From: a virus
Direction: 5' to 3' (one strand)
Length of the DNA stretch: 37,037 nt
Virus record (IMG/VR): IMGVR_UViG_3300025030_001001
Location: 1 to 37,037 of that record
Under the pieces are notes generated by a model. That model was given only the letters and a program-made list of their open reading frames with translations, was not told the DNA's origin and did not search any database. Numbering within the stretch: the stretch's first letter is position 1; every line of letters begins with the position of its first letter. The translations under genes and the position numbers were made by a program. This document shows positions 16,001 to 24,173 of the stretch, piece after piece.

Positions 16001-16339
16001 TGCTACATTTACAGTGATAGTAAGGTCTGTTACGTTCGTTATTGTTCTATCAAGGTCATACGGTATACTGTTCCATATACCAATGACCTGAATAATATCG
16101 CCTGTTATAAATCCATCTTCCCTAAAGCTCCCCGTCTCCCTCGTTATCGTATATTCGCCTATCGTGTAGGTATTATATTCAGAAGCCTCTGATTTTGCGA
16201 ATACTTCTATCTCTGTAACCCTCTTATATCGTCCTCCAACCCATCCCAATAAGTAGTTAGTATAAAGATTAAGATTAGACCCTAATGCTGTACCGTTTAT
16301 AAACTGGTTATAATACTTCCTGCTGTTTACTTGTATCAT
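13046..16339 (-). CDS. Large tail-tip protein with C-terminal BNR/Ycf48-like propeller
   Basis: The 1097-residue protein is beta-rich. Roughly its last 300 residues are repeats of about 45 residues of the form I-x-F-x-D-x-x-x-G-Y/W-x-C-G-x-x-G-x-V-L-K-T-T-D-G-G-x-T-W. I count six Asp-box-like ends (GAETW, GGTTW, SGATW, GEDW, GGTTW, GGATW) plus a final blade, which fits a seven-bladed Ycf48/sialidase-like propeller. Such propellers bind or cleave surface glycans in other proteins; no catalytic residues can be assigned. A Cys-rich end (TCSDGCD) follows. N-terminal parts are probably baseplate. It overlaps the small upstream gene by 32 bases. Confidence 0.78.
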   Translation of the reverse strand: MIQVNSRKYYNQFINGTALGSNLNLYTNYLLGWVGGRYKRVTEIEVFAKSEASEYNTYTIGEYTITRETGSFREDGFITGDIIQVIGIWNSIPYDLDRTITNVTDLTITVNVALPSYGNDTISIIVCLKTPQYALNYFSNFVENEDPANFVSKVDSISTRKYTVDFTPAEYAAATIVTATPTGVNPSWRMTSDSVTAKCTQVPAAGNVYHQKFEITEIFTLTPFFDNIANLEDGTKPTYYEANNSLRHIAKFDAKPSKLNPITKHTITDDLIPETWGNSSYYDEHFNGYTPVEYSFNSIVYTNGEGESTISITETTGVTITIDSVNNLFLQDYSKFQLQIVFLNEEISLTANIDTNFTYDTCFALADGNSNSGDNGILSNVIGNVVADKLVITADVDFTIAQQALIEEGKFIMAVATTDHTQLIDAANTVNVLCDIGSFFANDDVPDLMGVDTNYFYEHPFDKGTQGKTDFKGWVEDGILLSSDFWLDTSLDAVIKTMNVRLMAYNSSTGNSFEFGKVPFNFSATLISSGIQEIDIDITRGFRLVDDSQFNLVRIQKMALVAGKQHYDLDIGIKLQWMDWIPLLDADTVFYDKTKKKNNLNHLTSNYSGLSNYEIVVFIDAVVSNGVVDTPYRFISPDIKTYYYDTDDTGDPSTKWSALVETFDQSSNDVSGAILNEENTDIKITYTSLTGLITEVVLYAIIRLEEYQQGGLTGIWELSSFRGAADNDPLIPLSGQSYTKITTGATTVITECSIDYERLNPSAQYKISGRMGTACEDITACAWEVKAPETMADLLAMDFVTEDIGYVCGTAGVLLKTIDGAETWTPAAPTVYRIYFNIFFLDASIGYVCGQNGFVSKTTDGGTTWVTKTAPSSSINWGLFFITEDLGFMGSFTDRIYKTTDSGATWTQKYIGTIVGSYIPDIYFIDATTGWACGSGGLVLKTTNVGEDWTAQTSGTIRDLKKIIFIDSSNGWCVGDSGTVLKTINGGTTWTGISIDATLNIFSISMVDVLNGWICTTSGRIYYTDDGGATWTQQTGLAIEALVDIQMISTTKGYACGYGGSVLEYTCSDGCDIVDEIKLMEDGTQKITESGFYKIKE

Positions 16340-16490
16340 TAAGTATGTCTTTTATTTTTAATTTTCCTACCTTTGCATCTTCGTACATCTTTTGGTATCG
16401 GATTTTTAACTCTTCAGGAGCGTCTTTCAGCACTTTTAAAAAGAAGTCTTCGTTTTGCTTTATAAAAGCTTTTAGCCCATCTACTGTCAT
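16308..16490 (-). CDS. Small helical tail-region protein
   Basis: The 60-residue protein is lysine-rich and almost wholly helical (AFIKQNEDFFLKVLKDAPEE). It overlaps the upstream tail gene by 4 bases and the downstream large gene by 32, which argues for a real coupled gene. No family is recognised. It may be an assembly chaperone or small virion component. Confidence 0.6.
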   Translation of the reverse strand: MTVDGLKAFIKQNEDFFLKVLKDAPEELKIRYQKMYEDAKVGKLKIKDILNDTSKQQEVL

Positions 16491-18226
16491 GCTATCCTGT
16501 CTTTTAGATTCTTTGTAAATATGCTTTTTATCCTAAAATCTGCCGTTGCAAACCCTCCGTCAATGTTACCCTCTATCTTGTCAAACTTTCCCTTATCTCC
16601 ACCCTTCGTATTAAACCAGCTATTCTCCTGCAAAGAAACGAAATTCTTAAAACAAAAAGGTATCTTTATATTTTCATAAACCTTATATTGAGAATAGTTG
16701 TCATCTTCTACAGAAAAGGTATTTATGTAATAATAGCTGTAGTGAAGCACCTCTGCATTGATGATGCTTCTATAATTTACTGGTATCTTCCCCCCTTTTA
16801 ACGGCACTATCTTCGGCACGCTTGTAAAGTCATTGGCAATGCTCAACGCCCCTTTTCTATCTTTTATCTTCGCAGAATATCCCGTGCCTAAAAATGTATC
16901 CACCTTCTTCGCTAACTCGGACAACCTATTTTCTACATTTGTCAGCTTATCTTTTCTTGTCGGCAAAGTTACGGCAATGTTTACTTTTTCTAATCCCTTT
17001 AATGTTACATTTTTTTTATTATTGACAATGACTGGCTCTGTTATTCTTTGGAAGTTTGTCTTGTTGTTTTTATAATTCGTTAGCGTGGTATCGTCCCTTT
17101 CGTCTAGTGCGAACTCTATGTTAAGGTTACTATTTATCTCGGAAGCGTTGTATTTATATTCACGCAATAGAACATCAGGAAGGGTATAATTGCTTAAGGT
17201 GCTCCAATAGTCTTTTCTTTCTATATGTATCACAGTGCCTATCACCCTTATCTTGCCATTTATCAAAGTCTTAAAGAATTGTAGAATATCATAGTATGTA
17301 TACAACTGCCCTTTGTTGGTGGGAAATCCGTAATCAACGACTTTATTTCCGTCCAATTGTACTATCTTTCCGTTTTCCGCCTTGCCCTCTTTTACAGGTA
17401 GTATGCAAAGGTTTTGGTTGTTTGTGTTGTCAAAAAAAGTACTCTCGAAAGTATATCCCATGTGTTCAGCTCCTACTTCTAGCAACTTTTGTAGCTTCAT
17501 AGCTTTGTAATACCCAACAGGAGCCATCAAAGCATCAAGGAACTCCTCTATTAACTTCTTTAGTGCTATTGTCATCCCCGCCAAAAAAGCGGTATCTACC
17601 GCTGCTAATGCTATCCCAGCAGCGATACTACCTGCTGGGTTGGGTGGGTAATCTACGATGTCACCTACTACTGTGGCGGCGTCTTTCCCTAGCTGCCTTG
17701 CCCCATCATATATCTCTTTTGACATCACCAATATAGCAAGCGATAATAATAGCACTTCTTTAATATCTGGCACGTGAGCCAATACATAAGGTATGTTTAC
17801 GAAGTCCGTTTGTTTTATCTCGCCCTTTGAGAATAGATACGCAAAGCTAATAGCTTGACTTCGCTCCGTGAGTTGATTTAATCCCCCCTTGCGTTTTAAT
17901 TTTACCCTGACAGTATTGCAGTCTACAAACAGCATATCGTTTGTCATGTCAAGCAATCCATTGAATACATCTAGCCGCGATGTTCCGTCTGTTATCTCTA
18001 TCCGAAGGTCAGGTGGCTCATATATGCCAACACCCCCCCCATCGATTCCGTCATCAATCCACTTTCTTATATCGGCATTGGTAGCTAACACAAATTCTAG
18101 CTCGTCCGTTTCTATTGATGGCTGCACATTCTCATCCTCAAAAGTCATGGCTACCGTAATACCCTGCCAGTTGTTAGCTATACCAACAAGATTGTTGTCC
18201 AAATACATTCTTATCTCATTTCTCAT
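16487..18226 (-). CDS. Tail protein after the tape measure (baseplate hub-like)
   Basis: The 579-residue protein begins with a beta domain (IRMYLDNNLVGIANNWQGIT), as in distal-tail proteins that receive the tube. A central hydrophobic/alanine-rich helical segment of about 100 residues follows (about 155-245, GSIAAGIALAAVDTAFLAGM), then a long beta/alpha C-terminal half. The start overlaps the tape-measure stop by 4 bases. The position matches Dit/Tal-type genes in siphoviruses. The internal hydrophobic helices are unusual for a baseplate protein and could interact with membrane during DNA entry. Family not recognised. Confidence 0.65.
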   Translation of the reverse strand: MRNEIRMYLDNNLVGIANNWQGITVAMTFEDENVQPSIETDELEFVLATNADIRKWIDDGIDGGGVGIYEPPDLRIEITDGTSRLDVFNGLLDMTNDMLFVDCNTVRVKLKRKGGLNQLTERSQAISFAYLFSKGEIKQTDFVNIPYVLAHVPDIKEVLLLSLAILVMSKEIYDGARQLGKDAATVVGDIVDYPPNPAGSIAAGIALAAVDTAFLAGMTIALKKLIEEFLDALMAPVGYYKAMKLQKLLEVGAEHMGYTFESTFFDNTNNQNLCILPVKEGKAENGKIVQLDGNKVVDYGFPTNKGQLYTYYDILQFFKTLINGKIRVIGTVIHIERKDYWSTLSNYTLPDVLLREYKYNASEINSNLNIEFALDERDDTTLTNYKNNKTNFQRITEPVIVNNKKNVTLKGLEKVNIAVTLPTRKDKLTNVENRLSELAKKVDTFLGTGYSAKIKDRKGALSIANDFTSVPKIVPLKGGKIPVNYRSIINAEVLHYSYYYINTFSVEDDNYSQYKVYENIKIPFCFKNFVSLQENSWFNTKGGDKGKFDKIEGNIDGGFATADFRIKSIFTKNLKDRIA

Positions 18227-21200
18227 AACAGAGGCATCTTATAATGTGTCTTTTTCTTTCTGTCTTGGTATCTTACTATATTGATGACCTCTTTTGTTGA
18301 AGTATCAAAATAACTTTCTACGTTTGGAAGACTATTTTTTAACTCATTTCTCATAGCTTGCATCTCAACTATTAAAAGATTAATGTCCCTGTCAGACTTA
18401 GGAATAGCATCGGTCATAAATCTCGTGTTGTCTATATACTTCTCAAATGTACCTTCGTGCATAGCTTTTAACATAGGCTTGTATTCTTTCGTCTGTTTTG
18501 CGGGCATTATATATTCCGTGCCTTCTTCGCCTACCATCGCTAAGGTGGCTTTGTTTGGCGTTTCTCCACCTTCCGCAAAAGCTAGCGACGAGGCTATCGT
18601 CCTGGAGAAGGCTTCGCCAATGCCAAACTTGGTGATGGCATCCATTACGCTGTCGCTATTTGCTAAAATGTTCCAGAATGCACTAATCTTTTCGGCTATC
18701 GCTTTCTGCTTCTCGGCTTCAATTTTTTCCTGCAATGCCTTTGCCCTTTGTTCTTGCTCGAATTTCAAAGAGTTTTCTAACCCGTTTGCCGCAAGTTGTT
18801 CCTGCCTATCAATCTGCTTTTCTGTAGCTGCTATCTCATCATCGGCAGCCTTAATAGCTGCATCGGCTCTTTTCTCTATTGCCTTTATAGCTTGGTCAAC
18901 TCCGTAATCCCTTATCTCTTTTATCCTTTTCTCTTTTGCTAATTCTGCATCAATTTCTTTTTGTCTTTTATCTTGAAATAATTTAAGCGTATCGGTTTCT
19001 GTTTCTGCACGTCCAATTACTTCCTTTTTTACACTGTCGTCTACTCCCTTGCTTTGTACTTTTTGCAACACAATCTCTGCATTAATTAGCTTGTTTATCT
19101 TATCAATCTTATCCTGCGTATTGGCTATTGCTACCTTTGCCCTTATCACATCAGTATCGGATGCTTCTTTGTTTTCTGTAGCTAACATTTCTAATGCTTT
19201 CTCTTGTTCTTTTAGTAGTTTTTGTAATTCTTCTAGTCGTGTTTTTTGGTCTGTTTTCTTATCATCTTCGCTATCTAATAATGCTATTCTTTTTTGCACT
19301 AATACTATCCAATCATTAAACACTTTTAATTCTCCTTTTCTTCCTTCAACAAATACCTTAGTATCTGCTATTGCTATTTCTCGTAATTCGTTTAGATTAT
19401 TTTGTGCGTCTGCAAATGTTTCTCCATTTTCTAATAATGTCTTATCTTGGTTATTTATTCTTTGCTGTATGCTTTCAAGTTGCTTTAACTCTAATTGTTG
19501 TTGAGTAACAGACTCTGTTTCTTTTTGCGATAATGCCAACTTCTCTTTTCTTTCTTGTATATCAGTTAAAAGTTGGTTTAATCCTTCTTTACTAAGTGAA
19601 TTAATAGCTTTTAATCTGTCTTCTATTGATTCTTGTTCTTTTTTGTCTAATGCTAATGCCTCTCTTTGTAATGCAATAGCTTTCTTTTTCGCCTTGTTCA
19701 TCCTATTTTGTTCTTCCACTGCTTCACGAGCTGAATCTCTAAAAGCATAAAAAGCTGCTACTGCCGTTGATAATATAGCAACTAAAGCACCTATTATGTT
19801 AGCCTTTGATGCAGTATTAAAATCCTTCATTGCAATAGTGGATAATTTTATTCCTCCAGTGAGGGCAGCTTTAGCAACTCTTAAAGCATTCGTTATAAAT
19901 GTATATGCCTTCATAGCATTATTGACAATAAAAACAGTTGTCTTATATACAACAAAAGCACCAGTAACTAACGATAATACCTTTAGAAAATTCCTTATCT
20001 CATTTATTCCAATGTTTTCAACAAATGATTTTAAACTCATTACAACAGGGGATATTCCTTTTACAATTAATTCTCCGAATCGCTCTTTTAAATCTCCTAC
20101 CGCATTAGATAATTGTTTAAATCCTCCGTCTGCAAGTGCAGCAGCTTCAGCACTACCCCCATATTGTATATTTAGTTCATCTAATATAATTGTTTGTGCT
20201 TCTGCTAATCTTCCAGATTCTGCTAGGTCTTTTATTACTTCTTTTTGCGATGTGCTAAATTGAATCCCAGACTTGCTTAATGCAGAAAGATTCGCTACTG
20301 GGTCGTTTAGTGCTTTCCCTAATTGTATAGAAGCGCCTTTTAAATCGCCATCCAATCGTGTTGCTAAATCTAGTGCAGCCTTTTGTGTTCTTTCAAAATT
20401 AATACCAGCAATATTTGTAAATGTTAATAGTTGTGCCGTTGCTCCTTGTAATATCTCATCATCTCCAAATAGTGTAGTCTTTTGTAAATCTGTTGCTTGT
20501 TTTTGTAGTTCTTCTATCGTAAAACCAACAGTGCCACCAGTTGATTCTAACCCTGCTCTTACTTGAGCTATCGCTTTCTCACTTTCCCTAAAAGCATCCA
20601 CGCTGCTTGTTGTTACCGATTTTAATGCAGTTATACCAACCGTGACTCCTAAAAAGCCCAGTCCCTTTAATAGTACGTTCTTTAATCCACTAAAAGCACT
20701 TTTATAGTCGCCTACCTTACGCTGTGAGTTGCCTATTGTGGTATCTAACTGCTTAATCTTAGCATCTTGCTGCTGAATTGTAGTAAGAAGTTTTCCTCCT
20801 ACCTTAATATTGTTACGCTGTTCCTCTGAAAGATCTCTATATTTTATCCTGTTCAACGCCAAAGCGGAAGATAGCTGTACCATACTACCCTGCTTCGCCC
20901 TGTTTAGATTTATCTCTTGCGTAGTGATTGAGTTGTTCCTACGTATTACATCTTGTACTTTCTTTGCCTCTATTCCAGCATTGCTCTGTGCTATCTTTAG
21001 CTTGTTTTCTGTAGCTATTAGCTGTTCCTGAGCCTTTCTGTTTAAATCTATTTCTTTTCGTAATCCCTCAGTAGCTTTTCTATTCTTTTCTATCTGTGCA
21101 GGAGCGTCTTTGTCTGTTAGTTTTATCCCTTTTGTTGCTTCTTTAATCTTTTTTGCACTACTAACTATCTCTTTTTCTGCATTTTTAAAATGTACGATAA

Positions 21201-21267
21201 GATCCTCAAATCCTTGCTTAAGACTTTCTTCGTCTATTAGTTCGTTATATTTAATTGGATTTGCCAT
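18223..21267 (-). CDS. Tail tape measure protein
   Basis: The 1014-residue protein is the longest helical protein in the window. It has N-terminal coiled coils (residues about 25-180), a hydrophobic stretch (GLGFLGVTVGITALKSV, about 205-220), then a TMP core with GATAQLLTFTNIAG and KALNDPVANLSALSKSGI. A second membrane-like segment (IIGALVAILSTAVAAFYAF), more coiled coils and the MVGEEGTEYIMPAKQTKE block near the C-terminus follow. All of these are typical of tape measure proteins. At about 0.15 nm per residue it predicts a tail of roughly 150 nm. It follows the frameshifting chaperone genes, as in siphoviruses. Confidence 0.93.
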   Translation of the reverse strand: MANPIKYNELIDEESLKQGFEDLIVHFKNAEKEIVSSAKKIKEATKGIKLTDKDAPAQIEKNRKATEGLRKEIDLNRKAQEQLIATENKLKIAQSNAGIEAKKVQDVIRRNNSITTQEINLNRAKQGSMVQLSSALALNRIKYRDLSEEQRNNIKVGGKLLTTIQQQDAKIKQLDTTIGNSQRKVGDYKSAFSGLKNVLLKGLGFLGVTVGITALKSVTTSSVDAFRESEKAIAQVRAGLESTGGTVGFTIEELQKQATDLQKTTLFGDDEILQGATAQLLTFTNIAGINFERTQKAALDLATRLDGDLKGASIQLGKALNDPVANLSALSKSGIQFSTSQKEVIKDLAESGRLAEAQTIILDELNIQYGGSAEAAALADGGFKQLSNAVGDLKERFGELIVKGISPVVMSLKSFVENIGINEIRNFLKVLSLVTGAFVVYKTTVFIVNNAMKAYTFITNALRVAKAALTGGIKLSTIAMKDFNTASKANIIGALVAILSTAVAAFYAFRDSAREAVEEQNRMNKAKKKAIALQREALALDKKEQESIEDRLKAINSLSKEGLNQLLTDIQERKEKLALSQKETESVTQQQLELKQLESIQQRINNQDKTLLENGETFADAQNNLNELREIAIADTKVFVEGRKGELKVFNDWIVLVQKRIALLDSEDDKKTDQKTRLEELQKLLKEQEKALEMLATENKEASDTDVIRAKVAIANTQDKIDKINKLINAEIVLQKVQSKGVDDSVKKEVIGRAETETDTLKLFQDKRQKEIDAELAKEKRIKEIRDYGVDQAIKAIEKRADAAIKAADDEIAATEKQIDRQEQLAANGLENSLKFEQEQRAKALQEKIEAEKQKAIAEKISAFWNILANSDSVMDAITKFGIGEAFSRTIASSLAFAEGGETPNKATLAMVGEEGTEYIMPAKQTKEYKPMLKAMHEGTFEKYIDNTRFMTDAIPKSDRDINLLIVEMQAMRNELKNSLPNVESYFDTSTKEVINIVRYQDRKKKTHYKMPLL

Positions 21268-21547
21268 GTATCTCTAATAAGCTATAAAATTCAAATACTG
21301 TCATCGTCTTGAGGTTCTTTTGTGTGTTCTTTTGTAACATATTACATAATATCTCAAAGTCTTTGTCGTGCTTCTTGTCGTCCCCATAGTCGCTGAAGTT
21401 CTTTATATCCATGTAATGTGCTATGTGCTTCTCAATCTTGGCTATAAGCTCCTTGTTGTCCTTGTTTTCTATTATCTCATCTAATTCTAATACTAACTTT
21501 TTAATCTCTCCACCTAATAATTCATGTCTTCCGCTACTTGAGAACAA
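21251..21547 (-). CDS. Tail assembly chaperone, frameshift (T) part
   Basis: This frame has no ATG start near its beginning; the first candidate is TTG at 21547. In the -1 frame it is open without a stop from the A10 run at 21589-21580, reading KIYDELETHFDSLFSSSGRH. It is therefore best read as the C-terminal extension of the upstream chaperone made by -1 frameshifting, like lambda gpGT. It is about 98 residues from the TTG, acidic and helical, with HIAHYMDIKNFSDYGDDKKH in the middle. It overlaps the tape measure start by 17 bases. The fusion would recruit the tape measure during tail assembly. Confidence 0.8.
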   Translation of the reverse strand: MFSSSGRHELLGGEIKKLVLELDEIIENKDNKELIAKIEKHIAHYMDIKNFSDYGDDKKHDKDFEILCNMLQKNTQKNLKTMTVFEFYSLLEIHGKSN

Positions 21548-21564
21548 CGAATCAAAGTGTGTTT

Positions 21565-21990
21565 CTAGTTCGTCATAGATTTTTTTTTTACTTCCTTAGA
21601 CTTCTCATCCATCATCTTTTTTACCAATCCTATGTCCTTTAACTTGCCCAACGTAGCACTTATCTCTCCGTCCGAATATCCTACTTCGTTGCCATTGATA
21701 GTCTTTACCAGACAAGCAAAAGCTAAACTTTCAGGAGAAATCTCATTCATGATATGCCAAAACAAATGCCTTATGTTGCTCAATTCTATTACTGTTTTGT
21801 CTTTGTTTTCCCCGCTAACGAGTTTGAATAACCGCTCAAAATGACCATCAAAGTCCCCTATGCTGTCCCCTATGCCACTACTTATAAGCTGGTATTTCTG
21901 CATCTTTGAGAATGCCACAATAGGCATACTCTCTATGTCTTCGTATAATTCTACTTCGTGCCTTCTTATTCCTTTCCAAATAGTTATCAT
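21565..21990 (-). CDS. Tail assembly chaperone, G-like part
   Basis: The 141-residue helical protein ends EVKKKSMTN, where the lysines come from ten A bases followed by a TAG 13 bases later. Position directly before the tape measure and the -1 extension identify it as the G-type chaperone. Start ATG at 21990 overlaps the upstream stop as ATGA. The unshifted product should be the more abundant form. Sequence shows no strong family motif; the call rests on the frameshift and location. Confidence 0.82.
   Translation of the reverse strand: MITIWKGIRRHEVELYEDIESMPIVAFSKMQKYQLISSGIGDSIGDFDGHFERLFKLVSGENKDKTVIELSNIRHLFWHIMNEISPESLAFACLVKTINGNEVGYSDGEISATLGKLKDIGLVKKMMDEKSKEVKKKSMTN
21580..21589 (-). 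promoter_or_regulatory. Programmed -1 frameshift site (A10 run)
   Basis: On the minus strand GAA-GTA-AAA-AAA-AAA-TCT is read in the zero frame. The run satisfies the slippery pattern X-XXY-YYZ with all A, and the -1 frame is open into the T-like ORF while the zero frame stops 13 bases on. I cannot judge a downstream stimulatory structure by eye. Confidence 0.8.
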
Positions 21991-22565
21991 GAGGTATATG
22001 TATTAATGGTACATTTAGTATTAAGATAATATACGGTACAATCGATACGCAAAGCTCCGTATCGTTCTTTGAGAAATTCAGGATTAATCTCTGAAATGGA
22101 GAAATCGGAGAACGCATCCTCCACCTCGTCACTTGTTCCATTTACCTCCAACCCCCTTACGTTGCCTAATTTAATAAGTACGTCCTCTTTCAGTAGCTCT
22201 GTAAATCTATATTGTAATGTGTTGTCAATCTTTTCTAAGTCGAAGAAAATAATAACGGATATTTTCCTTTGTATATTATGTATTTTGCTCCCTTTCTCTA
22301 TTATTTCTTCAGGATTTACATAAATAAAAGAATACGCTGTTAAATTATCGTTCGGGAAACCATCGTAGTAGTCGCTTTTCCATGATTGAAATATAGCAGG
22401 ATAGGTTACTGTCCTACTATCTACTAATCTAGTATGCTTGTATGCACGCCCAAAAGACTTAGTTATCCACGTCAACGATGCTAGCTGCGTCTGTATCTTT
22501 TTAATGATAACATCTACTAAATGCGGGCTTGTTATTACTTGTTCTGTCGGTGTAGTGTAGCTCAT
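21987..22565 (-). CDS. Probable tail terminator/completion protein
   Basis: The 192-residue alpha/beta protein (RKISVIIFFDLEKIDNTLQ in the middle) lies just before the chaperone genes, where tail terminator proteins are often encoded. No diagnostic motif is visible. It is coupled to the chaperone gene by a 4-base overlap. The role is inferred from order and size. Confidence 0.55.
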   Translation of the reverse strand: MSYTTPTEQVITSPHLVDVIIKKIQTQLASLTWITKSFGRAYKHTRLVDSRTVTYPAIFQSWKSDYYDGFPNDNLTAYSFIYVNPEEIIEKGSKIHNIQRKISVIIFFDLEKIDNTLQYRFTELLKEDVLIKLGNVRGLEVNGTSDEVEDAFSDFSISEINPEFLKERYGALRIDCTVYYLNTKCTINTYTS

Positions 22566-22566
22566 A

Positions 22567-22821
22567 TTACCATCTATTTATTTCACATTTACCATTCTTT
22601 ACTTTTACCGTTACCTCTTCGTCTGACTTCGTACATACTGGCACTACCGCCCCATCTGGGAAGTCAATATATTTTCTCATCTCTGACCTATTAAAGTCGC
22701 ATGTAGCACACCTTAATCCCCTATATCTTATCACGTCCCCATCAACGCCCAAGTCATTACCCAACAATTCTATGATATATTCAAATTTACCTTTGCCTTT
22801 TCCACAATCACTACAAGCCAT
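22567..22821 (-). CDS. Small Cys-rich (zinc ribbon-like) protein
   Basis: The 84-residue protein starts MACSDCGKGKGKFEY and has a second pair RCATCDFNRSEM near residue 38, followed by a lone cysteine in PVCTKSDEE. The two CxxC pairs suggest a structural zinc site. It overlaps the upstream gene by 11 bases and sits among head-tail joining genes, so a small virion or assembly protein is likely. Related Cys-rich proteins in this position are common in Bacteroidota phages, to my knowledge without assigned function. Confidence 0.65.
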   Translation of the reverse strand: MACSDCGKGKGKFEYIIELLGNDLGVDGDVIRYRGLRCATCDFNRSEMRKYIDFPDGAVVPVCTKSDEEVTVKVKNGKCEINRW

Positions 22822-23248
22822 TTCTGAAATATATTAATAAATCAGGTTTGAGGAAGTCGTTTTTAAACTCATTCAAATTGCTCTCTGTTAAATACAATAT
22901 CGCTTCTCCGTATTCGTTTATTAAATTAGTTCCGTCCTCTTTTACTGGGTCTGATGTTATCTGTACCCCCGCACTTGTCAAAATAACCTTTATGCTTTTG
23001 TGAAACTCTCCTGTATCTCTTAATGTAATATGGTCAATCCTTTGTCCTTTTGTTGATTTTATTTTCTTAGTATACGGTGAATACTCGCCTAAACTTTTAC
23101 CAAAGCCATCAATACCTTTGCTCCACATCTGGTCATCCGTGATGTCGTCCTCTATGACGTGCTTGTCTGCCTCAATAGACTTCTTTACGGCATTAAGCAC
23201 CCCCGCCTTGACGATATTTATCTCTTTTATTTTTCTGTCAAATAGCAT
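22811..23248 (-). CDS. Head-tail joining/minor tail protein (HK97 gp10-like by pattern)
   Basis: The 145-residue protein has an N-terminal helix and then GEYSPYTKKIKSTKGQRIDHITLRDTGEFHKSI. 'Y-S-x-x-T...R-x-T-G-x-x-x-x-S' is the pattern of phage tail-completion or virion-morphogenesis proteins, where the mid-domain reads L-R-x-T-G-x-L-x-x-S. The rest is a beta domain. The call is from this pattern and the gene order. The 59-base gap after its start (23249-23307) shows no further gene. Confidence 0.6.
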   Translation of the reverse strand: MLFDRKIKEINIVKAGVLNAVKKSIEADKHVIEDDITDDQMWSKGIDGFGKSLGEYSPYTKKIKSTKGQRIDHITLRDTGEFHKSIKVILTSAGVQITSDPVKEDGTNLINEYGEAILYLTESNLNEFKNDFLKPDLLIYFRNGL

Positions 23249-23307
23249 AAACTAAAATAGCCCATAGCGTTGATGCTATCGGCTACTTATTTTTTTAGTG
23301 GTTGAAC

Positions 23308-23478
23308 TTATTTTTTTTTTACTTCGGCTTCCTTATCCTCCTTTTTGGGCTCTTCTTTCTTCGTCTCTATTAAAATCTTCCATCCCGCCTTTTTGTTTGA
23401 AGGACTTTCAATTATTCTCATAGCATCAACCTCATCAAGAGTTTGTTTCAATTCGCCACAAATGATAGTTACCTTCAT
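23308..23478 (-). CDS. Small protein ending at an A10 run
   Basis: ATG at 23478 shares a base with the stop of the upstream gene (TAATG). The 56-residue product begins MKVTIICGELKQTLDEVDAM and has a strongly charged tail ending EAEVKKK. The last codons GAA-GTA-AAA-AAA-AAA are identical to the chaperone slip site and are followed at once by TAA. A -1 slip would add about 12 residues (KISSTTKKISSR). No family is recognised. Confidence 0.65.
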   Translation of the reverse strand: MKVTIICGELKQTLDEVDAMRIIESPSNKKAGWKILIETKKEEPKKEDKEAEVKKK

Positions 23479-24089
23479 TAGTTTGTTATGTCTATTAAAG
23501 CATCAAAATCTATAGGAGTTGTTTTCGTAGCCGTATTTGACCATCCTGATTCTAACTGAAAGCCGAAACGGTTTTTATTCATAGCTCTTTTTTTCATCTC
23601 GAGGTCTTGCATAAAAAAGCTGTTGTTGCTGACTTTAAAAGCATAAACTTTCGTTCCACTTAGTCCGTGAATAATATTTCCTTCGCTGTCAATTAACATT
23701 ACATAAAGTACTTTTTCACATGTAAGTTGTTTAAACAAAGCAACGGTAGACTGAGGAGCTCCCCATAATTCGCCAGTAAAAACTGTTGGCTCGTAGCCAG
23801 TAACCAGTTTTCTTAAAGTTGCTTCTTCCGTGATAGGAGCACCTGGCTCGTTCTCTACGTTTTCAAGAGTCGGAGTTACTAAAGTCTTTGTCCCATCAAC
23901 GGCTGCCAAAGTAGCAGTCCATTCTGCTAGCGTACCTAACTTGGCTACAGTAGACGGAGCAACAGTACATTGAAACTCTTGGAGCCGGCAAACGATAATT
24001 TTTGAAATTTCGGAAAATTTAACTGGACACGAATAATCCGTGATTGTTGAAAGAGATGCCGCATTCGGACATGAACATAAACTTGCCAT
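23478..24089 (-). CDS. Probable major tail tube protein
   Basis: The 203-residue beta-rich protein has a Cys-containing start (MASLCSCPNAASLSTI) and patterns such as WTATLAAVDGTKTLVTPTLE and VLYVMLIDSEGNIIHGLSG, which resemble tail tube proteins of Bacteroidota phages. It has its own upstream -7 element (24115-24122), as expected for a highly expressed structural gene, and lies before completion, chaperone and tape measure genes. No sheath gene is adjacent. A head-tail connector remains a possible alternative. Confidence 0.6.
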   Translation of the reverse strand: MASLCSCPNAASLSTITDYSCPVKFSEISKIIVCRLQEFQCTVAPSTVAKLGTLAEWTATLAAVDGTKTLVTPTLENVENEPGAPITEEATLRKLVTGYEPTVFTGELWGAPQSTVALFKQLTCEKVLYVMLIDSEGNIIHGLSGTKVYAFKVSNNSFFMQDLEMKKRAMNKNRFGFQLESGWSNTATKTTPIDFDALIDITN

Positions 24090-24114
24090 AATTTTATTTG
24101 TTTTAATTAATATA

Positions 24115-24151
24115 CAAAAATAAAGAGTATTATTTTATTTAAAATGTACAA
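24115..24151 (-). promoter_or_regulatory. Promoter-like element for the tail tube gene
   Basis: TATTTTTG (24122-24115) lies 26 bases upstream of the ATG. TTGTAC (24151-24146) sits 23 bases further upstream, the same arrangement as at the protease gene. The adjacent stretch also holds a short direct repeat, TTCTTACAACCCA, at 24153 and 24171. Confidence 0.5.
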
Positions 24152-24173
24152 TTTCTTACAACCCAACAAATTC

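Noticed and set aside
18383-18907. + strand ORFs opposite the tape measure gene (also 19049-19504 and 19796-20263)
   Set aside because: They mirror the helical, Ala/Lys/Glu-rich coding strand and have no promoter; they are shadows.
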